64,000 nucleotides of DNA from Melampsora larici-populina 98AG31 (taxonomy: Eukaryota; Basidiomycota; Pucciniomycetes; Pucciniales; Melampsoraceae): NCBI RefSeq assembly GCF_000204055.1, contig NW_006768766.1:1715481-1779480 (forward strand). Reading direction: 5' to 3'. The translations under genes were made by a program, and so were the position numbers. The notes under the pieces were generated by a model. That model saw only the letters and a list, made by a program, of their open reading frames with translations. It made no database searches and was not told where the DNA came from. This document shows positions 43,748-53,701 of this stretch, piece by piece; positions within the stretch are counted from its first letter, which is position 1; each line of letters starts with the position of its first letter.

Positions 43748-44883
43748 CAGTCATCTCTGAGATAACCCATACCTTTTCATGGACCCCAAAAGGTATGGGT
43801 TTTTATAGAGTATGGGCTAGCAAGATTCTCTGCAATAACCCATACAAGCAAATTCATGGGTTATTGCAGAGAATTGTTTCAGAAAGTTGAGGTGAGATTG
43901 CTGAGCGCTTTCATTGCATATGTATCCAAGAGGATTGAAAGAGGAAAGACAAAATGGTAGGCTGTACTAGTGATTTGGAGTGTGCTGCACTAAAGGCCCA
44001 CAGGGCTTGAGTCAGAGCCCCCCCACAAGCTTTAGTTTTGCCAGAATCATTGTGTCTGAGGTAATCTGTGACAACTTCTGCAGATTTGAGTAAAGCAGAA
44101 TACACTGGCTGAGCAGGCACCTCACTGCCAGCATAGATGCCTCGGGTTGAGAAATCCGAGGCATCATCGGAGGCAAATCCTTGGACAGACCTTGTCCGAG
44201 GTTTTTGCCCGAGGTATTTTTTTGCCCTAAGAATTACCTCGGATCAAAACCTCGGGAAGCTTCTGTCCGAGCTCGGATTACAAAATCCGAGGTAAATATG
44301 TTGGCGGTGCCTCAACTTCAGAGTGCTCTGGAGCCGGAATATCTGTGACGTGTTTGCATTGTTCAATAGCTTCAAAAATCTCCTCCGGAGTCTAGGTCTC
44401 AAGGCCACTCACATGCTCATTGGTAGGATTTAAGAGTTCAGACAAAGACATCATGTTCTTTTGATGAACAATATTCAATTTCTGATTTATTCTCAGTTTT
44501 CAATCTGGCATATCCTTCTTCAATGTTTGAGACATAAAAAGTTGATAGGTCATTAGGAAGCATGTTTTTGGGTAGAATAGTTGAATCTGTGATGAATTGT
44601 GTTGAGCTTTGATGATTTGTGTGGAATGGATGGAGTCAAATGGCTATGAAAAGCTTTGAAGGTGTGTCTCAGGAGTCTCCTGTGCAGTATTAATTTTTTT
44701 TTCCTGGGGTGAAGTATGGGTTTTTTGTCTCTGGTTCTCAAAAAAAAGTATGGGTTAAGGGAAATAGTAGAGTCATGGGTTTTTGATCCATTTCCCCCGC
44801 CTTTAAAAAATATGGACCCAAAAACCCATGGGTTAAGCTAGAGCATGGGTTATTAGGTGTATGGGTTATTTCAGAGGCAACTG
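43748..44883. mobile_element. 1.1-kb TA-flanked element, CAGT ends
   Basis: The left end CAGTCATCTCTGAGATAACC and the right end (reverse complement) CAGTTGCCTCTGAAATAACC are inverted repeats followed by CATAC. TA lies at 43746-43747 and 44884-44885. Inside both ends the phrase ACCCATACC/CCATGGGTT recurs several times as imperfect subterminal repeats (43765-43870 and 44740-44870). No transposase is seen. It begins just 8 bases after the end of the previous element. Confidence 0.8.
44115..44313. mobile_element. Possible nested MITE rich in CCTCGG repeats
   Basis: Inside the 1.1-kb element. The left AGGCACCTCACTGCCAGCAT and the right (reverse complement) AGGCACCGCCAACATATTTA match with a gap, followed by ACCTCGG/GCCTCGG. 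The interior contains at least seven CCGAGG/CCTCGG motifs in both orientations. The target duplication is unclear, so the boundaries are tentative. Confidence 0.45.
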
Positions 44884-44885
44884 TA

Positions 44886-45194
44886 AGCGGCTTTATTTTT
44901 TAGGCTTGTATTTTAGCTATGTATTTGTAGCAGGTTCAGGTTTTTTCATTCTCAGCTCCGCTTCCACCCCGTAGGGGGTTTTGGTTGTTAGCAGTAATTC
45001 ATTATTATCCTTGTGAGGATTTCGCCCAAACATTCTTTTACTCTTTGAGTAAATGTTTTAAGTTCCTTTCAGTAAGTTTACTTAGACACATTTCCTCTTG
45101 TTCTTTCTGTCACCACATTCTTCCAAGTCATGTGTGATATTTCATTAACTTTATGAGGAACACATGGATGACAGTTGTAAATATGAGAATGGTT
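44886..45194. other. Short unique DNA between elements
   Basis: About 300 bp of AT-rich DNA between two mobile elements. No gene, repeat or RNA is visible. Confidence 0.4.
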
Positions 45195-46601
45195 CTACAC
45201 CACGGGGCAGTTGCGGCGTGAATTCCACATCGCCATTTGGCTCTATAGTGGTTCACGTGGCGTTCACAAGAGGCGAGTCATGTTGCGACTGCAATCCATG
45301 AACCACATGGGTTTCACAGTACCGCCCACGTGGTAGCGCTGTGAACACCACAGCGCTTCACTGCGTCAACTGGATACAATCGGTGATGTGGCCATTTGCT
45401 TCATAGCATTCACCTTCCATTCTGGTGACCACGCCATTGCATTCCACCACGTGGGCGTACTCCAACAGGCGACCATGGAGCATTTATGTGGGCTTTGCGT
45501 GATTGCGACGTCGTTTGGCTTACAACAGGATCAAAAGAAATCTCCTGACCGATCCAAATTGGATCGGTCAGGAGCGTGGGCTACCCAGGATACAAACTTG
45601 AAAAACAAAAACAAATTACTCCCTCAGGAGATCATGACCGAATCAAACACACTCAAAGTGATATAACATCTTTTCAAGTTGAATAATTCCCTGCTACCAT
45701 CCTACATTTAGTTCAATCAGTCTTGCCTTGGATATCATGTTCCTAAATCTCTTGTTCATATGCGTAAAAATGTAAGTAAACAAGACATAAAAGAGTCAAT
45801 TGATTGGATATGTGATAGATGAAAGGTTGAAAATACATTCAACTGATACTGACTGGTGAGTACTTGAGATGACAGAGTTCAAGTGATTGAAAGTAGTCTA
45901 GAATATGAGATGCAAGATGATAAGTTTAACCAATCTTGAAATGAAAAAGATCCGTGAAAAATGTTCAAGAATGTCTTTAAAAGTAGTCAATGACCATCAA
46001 GAAGATCTATAAGTAGTAGAAGATAGTAGAGAAGGATGAGATGATAATGATATGTAGAAAAAAGTGTAAAGGGATGAATGAGATATTTTGGATTTCATCG
46101 AGAGGTCGAAGTTTGAACACTTTTTATACCAAAACATTGAGTGATATGATGAATGACATCTTAATGACATCATATCATGTTGTAAGCTCAGGACAACGGT
46201 CAACTGGGGTCAACTGCACAGCACACAGATTACCTAATATCTTCATCTCAACTCTCAATCACAATGTGATCTTGAGTGGAATATTTGTGCGGTTATGAGG
46301 CAGTGTGTGCTGTGGCTACAATGAGGTCCTCAGGTGATCACATGGTGGCCAGAGCTGATGTGGAAATCACACGGCGATTGATGTGGCAAACATGGATCTG
46401 TTATCTATTGTTTGCGACCTGATGGCAGCGTGGTCTTACTACTGCCAGTTGTGACATCGCATCGATGCGATTCAAACTTGCAAAGCTTTCAACATCGCTG
46501 ATTTTCACCTGCGATCCAAGTCGATTGCTCGGTGAAATTCACGTAGCCCTTGATTGCACTCTGGCAGCCCTTTTTTGCTGAAAGGCTGCCCGGTGGTGTA
46601 G
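45195..46601. mobile_element. 1.4-kb element with CTACACCAC inverted ends
   Basis: The left end CTACACCACGGGGCAG and the right end (reverse complement) CTACACCACCGGGCAG form short inverted repeats. Near each end the DNA is GC-richer, with repeated GTTCACGTGG/CCACGTGGG and GTGAAC-like motifs (45230-45480) and ACACGGCGATTGATGTGG-like motifs (46370-46560). The middle is AT-rich. A target duplication was not identified and no transposase gene is visible. The same end motif (reverse complement) occurs alone at 23229-23241. Confidence 0.55.
45542..45574. repeat. Perfect 33-bp palindrome
   Basis: Two 16-base arms, CTCCTGACCGATCCAA and its exact reverse complement, surround one A. It lies inside the 1.4-kb element. 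It may be a protein-binding site of that element or the trace of a small insertion. Confidence 0.9.
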
Positions 46602-46755
46602 GAAGAACACTCAAGCTCTACAGCACTTTGGTAAGAAACAGGTCTTTAACGGTTAGATCAAGCTTTTATATCTTTGAGCAACTACAGTGGAGCTGAGCAG
46701 GCAAAAATATTCATCTCATCTTCAGAAGAGCTGTGTCTTTGAGGAAACACATATA

Positions 46756-46980
46756 CAGCCGTTCCAACAATTAACGGCAGAAATCTTCATTGGTGTGTTG
46801 CATCCGAATTTAATCTAAAAGTCAAAAACTAGTTAAAGCCGGCTCAAAGTGACAGGTCTCCCAGGCCTCCTTGTTCATTTGCGTGCAAAACTGGGTTTAA
46901 TCCAGTTTTGACATCTCTAGATTTAACCTCAAGAGCGACACACGATCAAAGAATTCTGCCGTTAATTGTTGGAACGGCTG
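46756..46980. mobile_element. Tc1/mariner-type MITE, 225 bp
   Basis: The left end CAGCCGTTCCAACAATTAAC and the right end (reverse complement) match perfectly for the first 28 bases, through GGCAGAA. TA flanks both sides (46754-46755 and 46981-46982). Inward matches include CACACGATC/GTGTTGCATC. Non-coding. It sits 490 bp downstream of the P2 stop. Confidence 0.9.
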
Positions 46981-46982
46981 TA

Positions 46983-47469
46983 ATTGTGTTCAGGTCGACT
47001 CGTCGACATGGTCAAAGTCTTCCTGGGCGCATCTTTCACGGATCGTGCCTCTGGTGCTGTCTTATGAGACAAAGCTTATAGCGGCGCGATTGATAGAATG
47101 TTGCTGCCAGTCTAGGAGGGGTGTTTTCATTCAAAAAACATGTCAGCGAGCACTGCGTGGGGCTCATCCTGACTGGAGCAAAGATAGCGCGCGCGTTTGC
47201 AGACTAGTAATATCCTCATGTACAAGGGGGGAATTATTGGACTCTTGAGCAACGCGACGGTGACAAGCTAGCAATTTTGGCAAGTGTTTTGAAGCTGACT
47301 GAAGTGGATCACAATTCTCATGATTATTTGAATTTTTAAGCGCGCTCATCGGTGAGCAGGAAGGTACGACAAGGGCAACTGGTGAGGTGCAGGAGCAGGA
47401 GCATTCATTGACGGAAAACATTGGTATATGCATTCGCAGGCATGAGATATGGTGAGAGATGTACATCGT
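46983..47469. other. 3' region of P2 gene
   Basis: Holds the P2 3' UTR on the minus strand. The open frames here are shadows. Nothing else is visible. Confidence 0.4.
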
Positions 47470-48000
47470 TTCTGTGAAGGGAACATCATTGTCAGAGCGT
47501 GCGAGGAGGGGACGAGGAGGTTGGGGGTCAACATACAATCAAAGAGACCAAAGCCCATGTCATCATCTGACTCCTCTTTCTCCTCTGCCTTCTTGGCCTC
47601 CTCTTTGGGTGCCTCAGCGGCGGCAGCACCACCGGCAGCTGGGGCAGCGGCACCGCCACCACCACCACCAGATGGAACTGAAGCAAGTTTGGCGGATCCT
47701 TCGGCAATCAAATCGGCGAGGGACTTGCCATTGAGCTCGGAGATGAGCTTGGACAATCGTTCCTCTTCGGCATCAATGCTGTTGGGCGCAAGCAAGGAAT
47801 GAGTACCGGGTGGTAAATAGATGAGGGGAAATGACGCACCCGACGGTTCCGAGGAGCTCTTTGACATCGCTTGCAGAAGGGGAGGCGTTTCCACCTTGGG
47901 TGAGGAGTAAGTAGGCTCTGTGAAATTGAATATCTGATGAGCATTTGTTCCATGTGAACTAGAAAGCTGAGAGGAAGCCGACGCACGCTAAGTACTTCAT
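47470..48000 (-). CDS. RPP2: 60S acidic ribosomal protein P2
   Basis: Stalk protein of the large ribosomal subunit, which recruits translational GTPases. Four exons: 47987-48000, 47840-47917, 47537-47778 and 47470-47471. The product starts [20 protein letters not shown], continues [40 protein letters not shown] and [13 protein letters not shown], then an alanine-rich hinge and the acidic tail [16 protein letters not shown], the invariant P-protein C terminus. The stop codon is split: T ends exon 3 and AA opens exon 4, with a donor GTATGT, a branch-like CTCTGAC and acceptor CTTCACAG. Reading through that intron would add about 60 unrelated residues and destroy the conserved end. P2 is distinguished from P1 by MKYLAAYLL. 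Confidence 0.93.
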
Positions 48001-48418
48001 GATGACGAGTGTGGACGGGACAGCGAATCGATTTAAGCCGGAGCAGACTGCGCTGATCAACGTCTGAGGTGTGGAAGGTCAGTTGTGGAAGGTGATGCAC
48101 TGCAGGGCCCAGAATGTGCTCACCGATGTGTTCAAGGTTGGTCGTGTACCGGTGGCGAATCTATCACTAGGTCTGAAAATTGTATCGATACGAGTGTCCC
48201 GCAGCCGCAGCTACCTCAAGACCTATCCAATCGAGTTAGGTCAAGCCTTCCACACCGAAGACCGTTCACCGCATCAGAGCCTAGCAAAGCACGGTACGTA
48301 CCCCTCAAGCAAGAAGTTATCCCAAAAGGTGGGTAACGATTCACTCCAATAAGATTCTGAACCTTGATATCTAACACCTCACGTCCCATCTCCGAGCAGG
48401 TTCAGCTGATTCGTCAAG
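48001..48418. promoter_or_regulatory. Shared divergent promoter of P2 and RPS15
   Basis: The 418 bases between the two start codons must contain both promoters and 5' UTRs. No canonical TATA pair is obvious. Open frames crossing it (48071-48352) have no family resemblance. A polypyrimidine tract is visible near the P2 side. Head-to-head ribosomal genes are often co-expressed. Confidence 0.65.
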
Positions 48419-49079
48419 ATGTCTGCCGTCGATATCACCGACCCACAAGTGGTCCGTCCCCTCACCGGCACAGAACCCGCCTCCTAGTTGCTCATTAACT
48501 TTCGTCCTCCCACTCTAGGCTGCCGATCTCAAGAAGAAGCGATCTTTCCGCAAGTTTCAATACCGAGGTATCGAATTAGAAGCTCTCCTCGACCTCAGCA
48601 ATGAACAATTGATGGAGCTCGTGCACGCCAGAGCACGTAGACGCTTCCAACGTGGTCTCAAGCGAAAACCTATGACCCTTATTAAGAAGCTCCGGAAGGC
48701 AAAGAAGGACGCTCCCCCCAATGAAAAACCTGCTGTTGTCAAGACTCATCTTCGTGACATGTTGATTGTTCCAGAAATGATCGGAAGTGTAATCGGAGTG
48801 AGTTGACAGCTGTTCTGCTTAACCCTTCATGTCCATTAGCCTGATTGTCTTGGATATAGATCTACAACGGTAAGACTTTCAACTCAGTGGAAATCAAGGG
48901 TGAAATGGTCGGTCACTACCTCGGTGAATTCTCGATCTCATACAAGCCCGGTAAGCCAGCACTACTCCCTCGAGTCGCATGTTTCGTCTCGCTGAGTTTA
49001 TGCATTTCCCCACACAGTCAAGCACGGACGACCCGGTATTGGTGCCACCCACTCTTCCCGTTTCATTCCATTGAAGTAG
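48419..49079 (+). CDS. RPS15: 40S ribosomal protein S15 (uS19)
   Basis: The eukaryotic uS19 protein of the small ribosomal subunit head, near the decoding centre. Exons 48419-48448, 48519-48797, 48860 to about 48950, and about 49019-49079. The product begins [10 protein letters not shown], then [100 protein letters not shown] and [17 protein letters not shown], and ends [20 protein letters not shown], the invariant C terminus. The first exon codes for only ten residues. The length of about 153 is normal for the family. Confidence 0.96.
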
Positions 49080-50921
49080 ACGCCTTTGTTATCGTAATGC
49101 AAATGTCTCCTTATGCTCCTCATGCCCTACCCGCTCACTTGGTCAAACTAGATGCGATTGAAATATCTCATGCAATCATCCGGACACTCCTGTCCATTTA
49201 TGTAATATGTTCATGAGGACCGTGTTTGTCCGACCCAAATCACGTCTCGCATCAAATCGCCCATGCTTGGACGCTCCCTCATGATATTCATTGCTCGACC
49301 TAGCCCTTGCTCCTAGGTCTCAGGCAGGGAGAACAAGGGACTGTATCAAGTCTTTATGAATGTAAACTTCGGTGAAGGGTATGTAGTACAAGAAAAATGT
49401 TGGCATCGTGTGTCTCAATATGAGCTCTCGGGAGTCGCCTCAAGAGCTGTTTTACCCGGCATGCCTTCGAGTCTTGCTTTTGAGCTTGTCCCTTGTCACC
49501 TTCCCCTGTTTTGCAGTAGGGTTTTTGCTCCAATGGTGCACCCAGTTGAGAGCTGTGCGGCCAAGGACCGGCTTGCTGCACATGCTGCCGAGGCCATTGT
49601 TTGGTTCATTGAAATGACCTTCACTATTGGTTTATCATTTCAATTTATTCATCCTATCAACATATCTTGTCATCTAGTTATGTTTTCTTTAATAACATCT
49701 CATTGTAGATTATTGTGTGCGGGCTAACTTAACCCAAGTCATAAATTCTTACCGGGCTCTTAACCTTTGCAAGCTCGGTGCCCTGAAGAGGGACTTGCGA
49801 CTTATCAGCTCCTTTTGATGCTCAAGCAGGGGCCCAAAAGGCTGGTTTGGTCAACTTAAGATACAGCCACATGGCTTTTGTAGTTTGTTTGCTACACAGT
49901 TTCTAGAGCATAATGTTCATATCAATGACATGAACAACTTTGCATTTTGAACATAGTTCAATCATCATGTCTCAGTCCTTCTGGTAGAGAAAAACAGTTG
50001 TGTTCATTTGGTCAGATGTAAATTTGGTTTCAAAAATACAGTTGTTGCCTGCAACCAAATTTCATCTTTGAAAAAATTTGTGCTGTTTTCCAGAAATCTC
50101 TGAGCAAGATATGAGGAATCTGAATAGAATGATCTGATGAGCATGGACAGATGTACCCCCAGTTCAAATGGGTGAGGAATGATTGGAAGGAACTAGGAGT
50201 TTTTGAGGTTTTAAAAAACATCCCAGGCAAACTTAAATTCGGAACCCTCTGCTGGCCCACCAAGACTGGTGGATACACCCAAGCTTGTGAGGAAAAAGTG
50301 TCCAGCTAGAGGGATTTAGTCAAGTTGGATGTGCAAGAGTTTACTTCATTTGTAAACCATCAGCTATATAGCCTATATGTAGCAAGTATGTAGTACATAT
50401 ACATATATAATTGCTTTGATACCCTAATTGTGTATGTGGGGGTGCCAGTAGGCTGGGGGTCTCTAAACTGGGTATGCTCCCTGCTACCTACTCTCAGAAT
50501 GTAGTGGCTGGAGTCTTCAGAGAGTCTATCTTGGTATGGCCTGAGAGGTTTGCAACCTGCACAGTTTCTATTTATGCATCTTAAGTTCTCCCCCAACTGA
50601 GTAGCTGTCCTATGTCAGAATCTTCACATGCTGATCTCACTTCAATGGAAGTCTGTTAGTCTTTTTTTGTCCTTTCTTTCAATTCTACATCAACACCTAC
50701 AACTATCAAAATGTAGTATTTTCTGAACAGAAAAGAAAAGAATTGATGTAGAAAAATTCTGAAAAACCAAGAAGAGAGCAAAAAATTCAAAAGTATGCAT
50801 CTTGTTCCTAGATCATGAGGCTCCATTATGAGTATTTGTTTGTATTTTACAAGCAGATAATGGTCAATGTACTAAGAATAAAGGTTAAAAATTATTAAAG
50901 AACTACCTGTAAGAGTACAAG
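49080..50921. other. Gene-poor stretch downstream of RPS15
   Basis: The left part holds the RPS15 3' UTR. Open frames at 49356-49727, 50030-50278 and 50360-50596 show no recognisable family and lack splice partners; the 50000-50300 block looks like decayed repeat DNA. No RNA gene is identified. Confidence 0.4.
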
Positions 50922-51034
50922 CAGACACAGAAAGTATAAGTCACCCTTGGGGCCAAAACATTGCTATTGCATTTGTCATACACCAAAATTTAAGCCAGTT
51001 TGGACCCAAGGGTAACATATCTTTTATATGTCAG
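50922..51034. mobile_element. Second CAGACAC-family MITE
   Basis: 113 bp. The left end CAGACACAGAAAGTATAAGT and the right end (reverse complement) CTGACATATAAAAGATATGT are imperfect inverted repeats, both followed by ACCCTTGGG. It shares ends and the internal phrase GGGGCCAAAACATTGCTAT with the copy at 15425-15517. Confidence 0.65.
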
Positions 51035-51092
51035 AAAGGGCATAAGCCGCCTCAAGGGCATGTCACCTTTCTTACAATAAACTACATGTAAT

Positions 51093-52207
51093 TTCCCCAT
51101 GACATGTAGTAATAATGAAAACAAACATAGCAATGGAAGGAAGGACAGCAAGTCATGCCTATGGACCAGTGGAAGGAATATCCAACTATGAGATGGAGGC
51201 TATGGCCCTGATGATAGCCCTAGTCCAGTTCAAACAAATAACTGACATTGATCCTGAAAAATTCACTTTGTTAGCCATCTTCAGCGACAGTCAAGCAGCT
51301 CTCGACTTACTAGCCAGACCGATCCAGCCAAGAACCCTACAATACGCATCGAGGTTTCTGTTGAAATCTTACAACTTGATCCCAGATCGATATCAACTAC
51401 GACTATATTGGACGCCAGGACATGAAGGCATTGAGCTGAATGAAATGGCGGATCAGGCGGCAAAGGAGGCGGCGGAAAGCGAAATGGAGGCACTGATGCT
51501 CCCAATAAGCTTGGGAGGACTATTACGCCATACGAGGACATTATTTACCAAAAGGGAAGCTGTACCTATTAAACCATACAAAACACAAGGGAGATGGATA
51601 GCTGATGCACTTAATAAATTAGAAAAGGGAGAGGCAGCGGCGATTTTTCAACTCAGATGCGGTCACTGTCCACTTCGAAAATTCTTACACAGAATTGGAG
51701 CAGAAGAACACAACAAATGCAGCACCTGTTTTGCAACAGAAACACCGGCGCACTTTTTGATATACTGTAGAAAATTCACTAAAGAAAGACAAGCATTCAG
51801 AAAAAGACTGAAAGACGAAAAAATCAAGATTAACACGAATTCAGCTGCAACACTCTTGGACACCCCCAAAATTTACCCATACTTAGCGCAATACATTCAA
51901 GCGACAGGGAGATTTCTCCACCTCAAAACATATTTAGATGACTAAACGCAAATTGTTGTTATTTTCAATTACTATTGCTTCCTTTTTTCTATTTCAGTTT
52001 CTCTTTTTTCTCTCTCCTGCCCATGTTTTTCAAACTATGCCTTTTTTTTCCTTTACTCAATCACATTGTGTCTAGTGTGAAGGCTCATTAGTCCATCACA
52101 CAAGAAAATTTAGAAGAAGTTGTAGGATCGGTAGATTTACTTTAAACACACACAGTTAGTCAGTGCGATATGTGAAATCAAAAGCACTTAAAAAAAAAAA
52201 AAAAAAA
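51093..52207 (+). mobile_element. 5'-truncated LINE with poly(A) tail
   Basis: A 1.1-kb remnant of a non-LTR retrotransposon covering the end of ORF2 (RNase H and C-terminal zinc knuckle), a short 3' UTR and an 18-A tail at 52190-52207. The heptamer ATGTAAT occurs just before the left edge (51086-51092) and again at 52207-52213, a possible target duplication. The left boundary rests on that heptamer and is tentative. Truncation is expected for this mode of transposition. Confidence 0.7.
51115..51945 (+). pseudogene. LINE ORF2 C-terminal fragment, RNase H domain
   Basis: The 276-codon open frame is the tail of a LINE reverse transcriptase polyprotein. The RNase H domain retains ISNYEMEAMALMIAL (catalytic E), LLAIFSDSQAALDLLARP (catalytic D) and YWTPGHEGIELNEMADQAAK (final D), but the first catalytic D motif is absent because the element is truncated. 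A C-terminal zinc-binding segment follows: LRCGHCPLRKFLHRIGAEEH, NKCSTCFATETPAHFLIYC, as in fungal Tad/I-type elements. The frame is intact, so the copy is fairly young, but it cannot move by itself. The ATG is internal to the original protein. Confidence 0.85.
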
Positions 52208-52213
52208 TGTAAT

Positions 52214-53162
52214 ACTTGATTGAACAAATGCATGTAAACATCAATTACAACTGTTTACAAAAGTGGTGTCATGTGTCCAGTTTTTTTGTGTGTTTGTTTG
52301 CAAGCCATGCATAGATACAGCCAATACAGGGCTGTACTGATGCGCCAACCCAAGCTGTGACCACCTTTGGTTAGTTTACATAAAGGCTAGACCAATAAAA
52401 CTTAGCAATGGGCTCCCTGGATTTTGACCCCGCCACATTGACCTGTTTTTGTTCCACCAACCACATCATACCACACAAGCTCAGCATATCAACACATTCT
52501 CCCATCCACCCTACTAATCCGCCTTTTGCTCCAACACATCCTACCACACAAGCCAAGCAAGGTGAGTGTGGTCCAATTGCTGCAAAGGTTAGCAAAGCTC
52601 ACCAGTTCTCAGCTTCAAACCACATCACTGACATTGCCTTATTTGAACAATGTACTTCCAGAATGGCTAGAACAGGACCCAGGAATGTGCCTATAGAGGT
52701 ATCTGATGTGAATTCCGACCTGTTGTTGACGGGGTTTTTGTGCACTAAATGTCATATTGACAAGACCTACAGTAGTGCAAAATGTGCCTGAGATCAAAGG
52801 CTTTTGTTTAATCTAGCTTTCAACTTTATAGCACCTATATTTCCTGAGATATTTGGATGCAGCGGTCAAAAACAGCCTTAAAATCAAAGGTTGGAATCAG
52901 GCCTGGGAGGCACGGAAAAGTTTTGCGCCCAACTGAGCAAAGTTGAGAGCCTTGGGATAGGCTTGCTTGATAGCCCTACTCCATGTGCATCTTTTGAAGT
53001 GCTCTGGAACCTGAGGCAAGGAGGGGTGTGTTGTGTAGAGCCCAAAAACTGAAAAACAGGTTTTGTCAGATACCTCTATAGGTGCAAGAACCCCCAGAGT
53101 TAGATCCGCAAAGTACAAAGCAAGCATCAAGGTATTGACCATCCAATACCTTACGGAAGGGA
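52214..53162. other. Repeat-derived stretch without intact gene
   Basis: Contains the phrase TACAGCCAATACAGGGCTGTA near 52317-52337, a short inverted repeat like those of the TA-flanked MITEs. Open frames at 52408-52791 and 52897-53142 have no recognisable family. The right half probably belongs to the same decayed transposon as the fragment that follows. Confidence 0.4.
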
Positions 53163-53395
53163 AAATGATTTCTCAGGTTCAAGACCTAATTAAATTGCCT
53201 GGGAGCTCACAAATCATCTCACAATGGCATGCCCTGTATTGAAGGACGGCCTTGGTTGTTCATAACCCTGAGGACTATGAGACACTGGGGAGACGCTTGA
53301 TCCTGTTGGACAAGGACCGGGACTTCATGCTCAAACTCCTTGACGGCAATCCTGGCCTTTACCTTGACAAATATCAATACTCCAGGTATTGTCTA
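53163..53395 (+). pseudogene. Decayed Tc1/mariner transposase fragment
   Basis: The plus-strand frame reads MISQVQDLIKLPGSSQIISQ, WHALY, stop, RTALVVHNPEDYETLGRRLI, LLDKDRDFMLKLLDGNPGLY, LDK. It aligns with the N-terminal half of the transposase at 37285 (its RWKELYDLTHAVIRDPDSYD, then RGRPTLYSDQDRQFMLELIE, and ADPCMFLDE). At least one stop interrupts it, and the catalytic domain is not seen downstream. It comes from a related but clearly different family. Confidence 0.7.
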
Positions 53396-53539
53396 GTGAT
53401 ATTATAACATTAGTATATTGGTGTATTGTAAAGGTGCAAAACTACTTACTCTCTTTCCAAAATATGGGAAAGAGAGCAAGAGGCGAGCAGAGAACAAAAC
53501 ATATATCAAAAACAAACAGACAAAAAACAATTGGGATTA

Positions 53540-53699
53540 GCCGCGTTCAAACCTGACCTGGTTTCAAAAAACCCAGTTGACCCGGTGGACTTTTTGGCTG
53601 GAAGCTGTCAAGAACTGTCAATGGATACACAAAGTTACCACCAGAAAAGCAACTGGGTGACTGGGTTTTTGTGTCAACCCAGTTAGGTTTGAACACAGC
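53540..53699. mobile_element. TA-flanked MITE, 160 bp
   Basis: The left end GCCGCGTTCAAACCTGACCT and the right end (reverse complement) GCTGTGTTCAAACCTAACTG are inverted repeats that continue through GGTT and AAAAACCCAGT with gaps. TA lies at 53538-53539 and 53700-53701. The ends are GCYG rather than CAG, so it is a different family from the elements of the 37-47 kb cluster. Confidence 0.75.
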
Positions 53700-53701
53700 T
53701 A

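Noticed and set aside
47346..47894. Extended P2 frame running past GFGLFD for about 60 residues
   Set aside because: The conserved P-protein terminus and good splice signals show the extension is intron and 3' UTR.
48071..48352. Two overlapping frames between P2 and RPS15
   Set aside because: They lie in the shared promoter and have no family resemblance.
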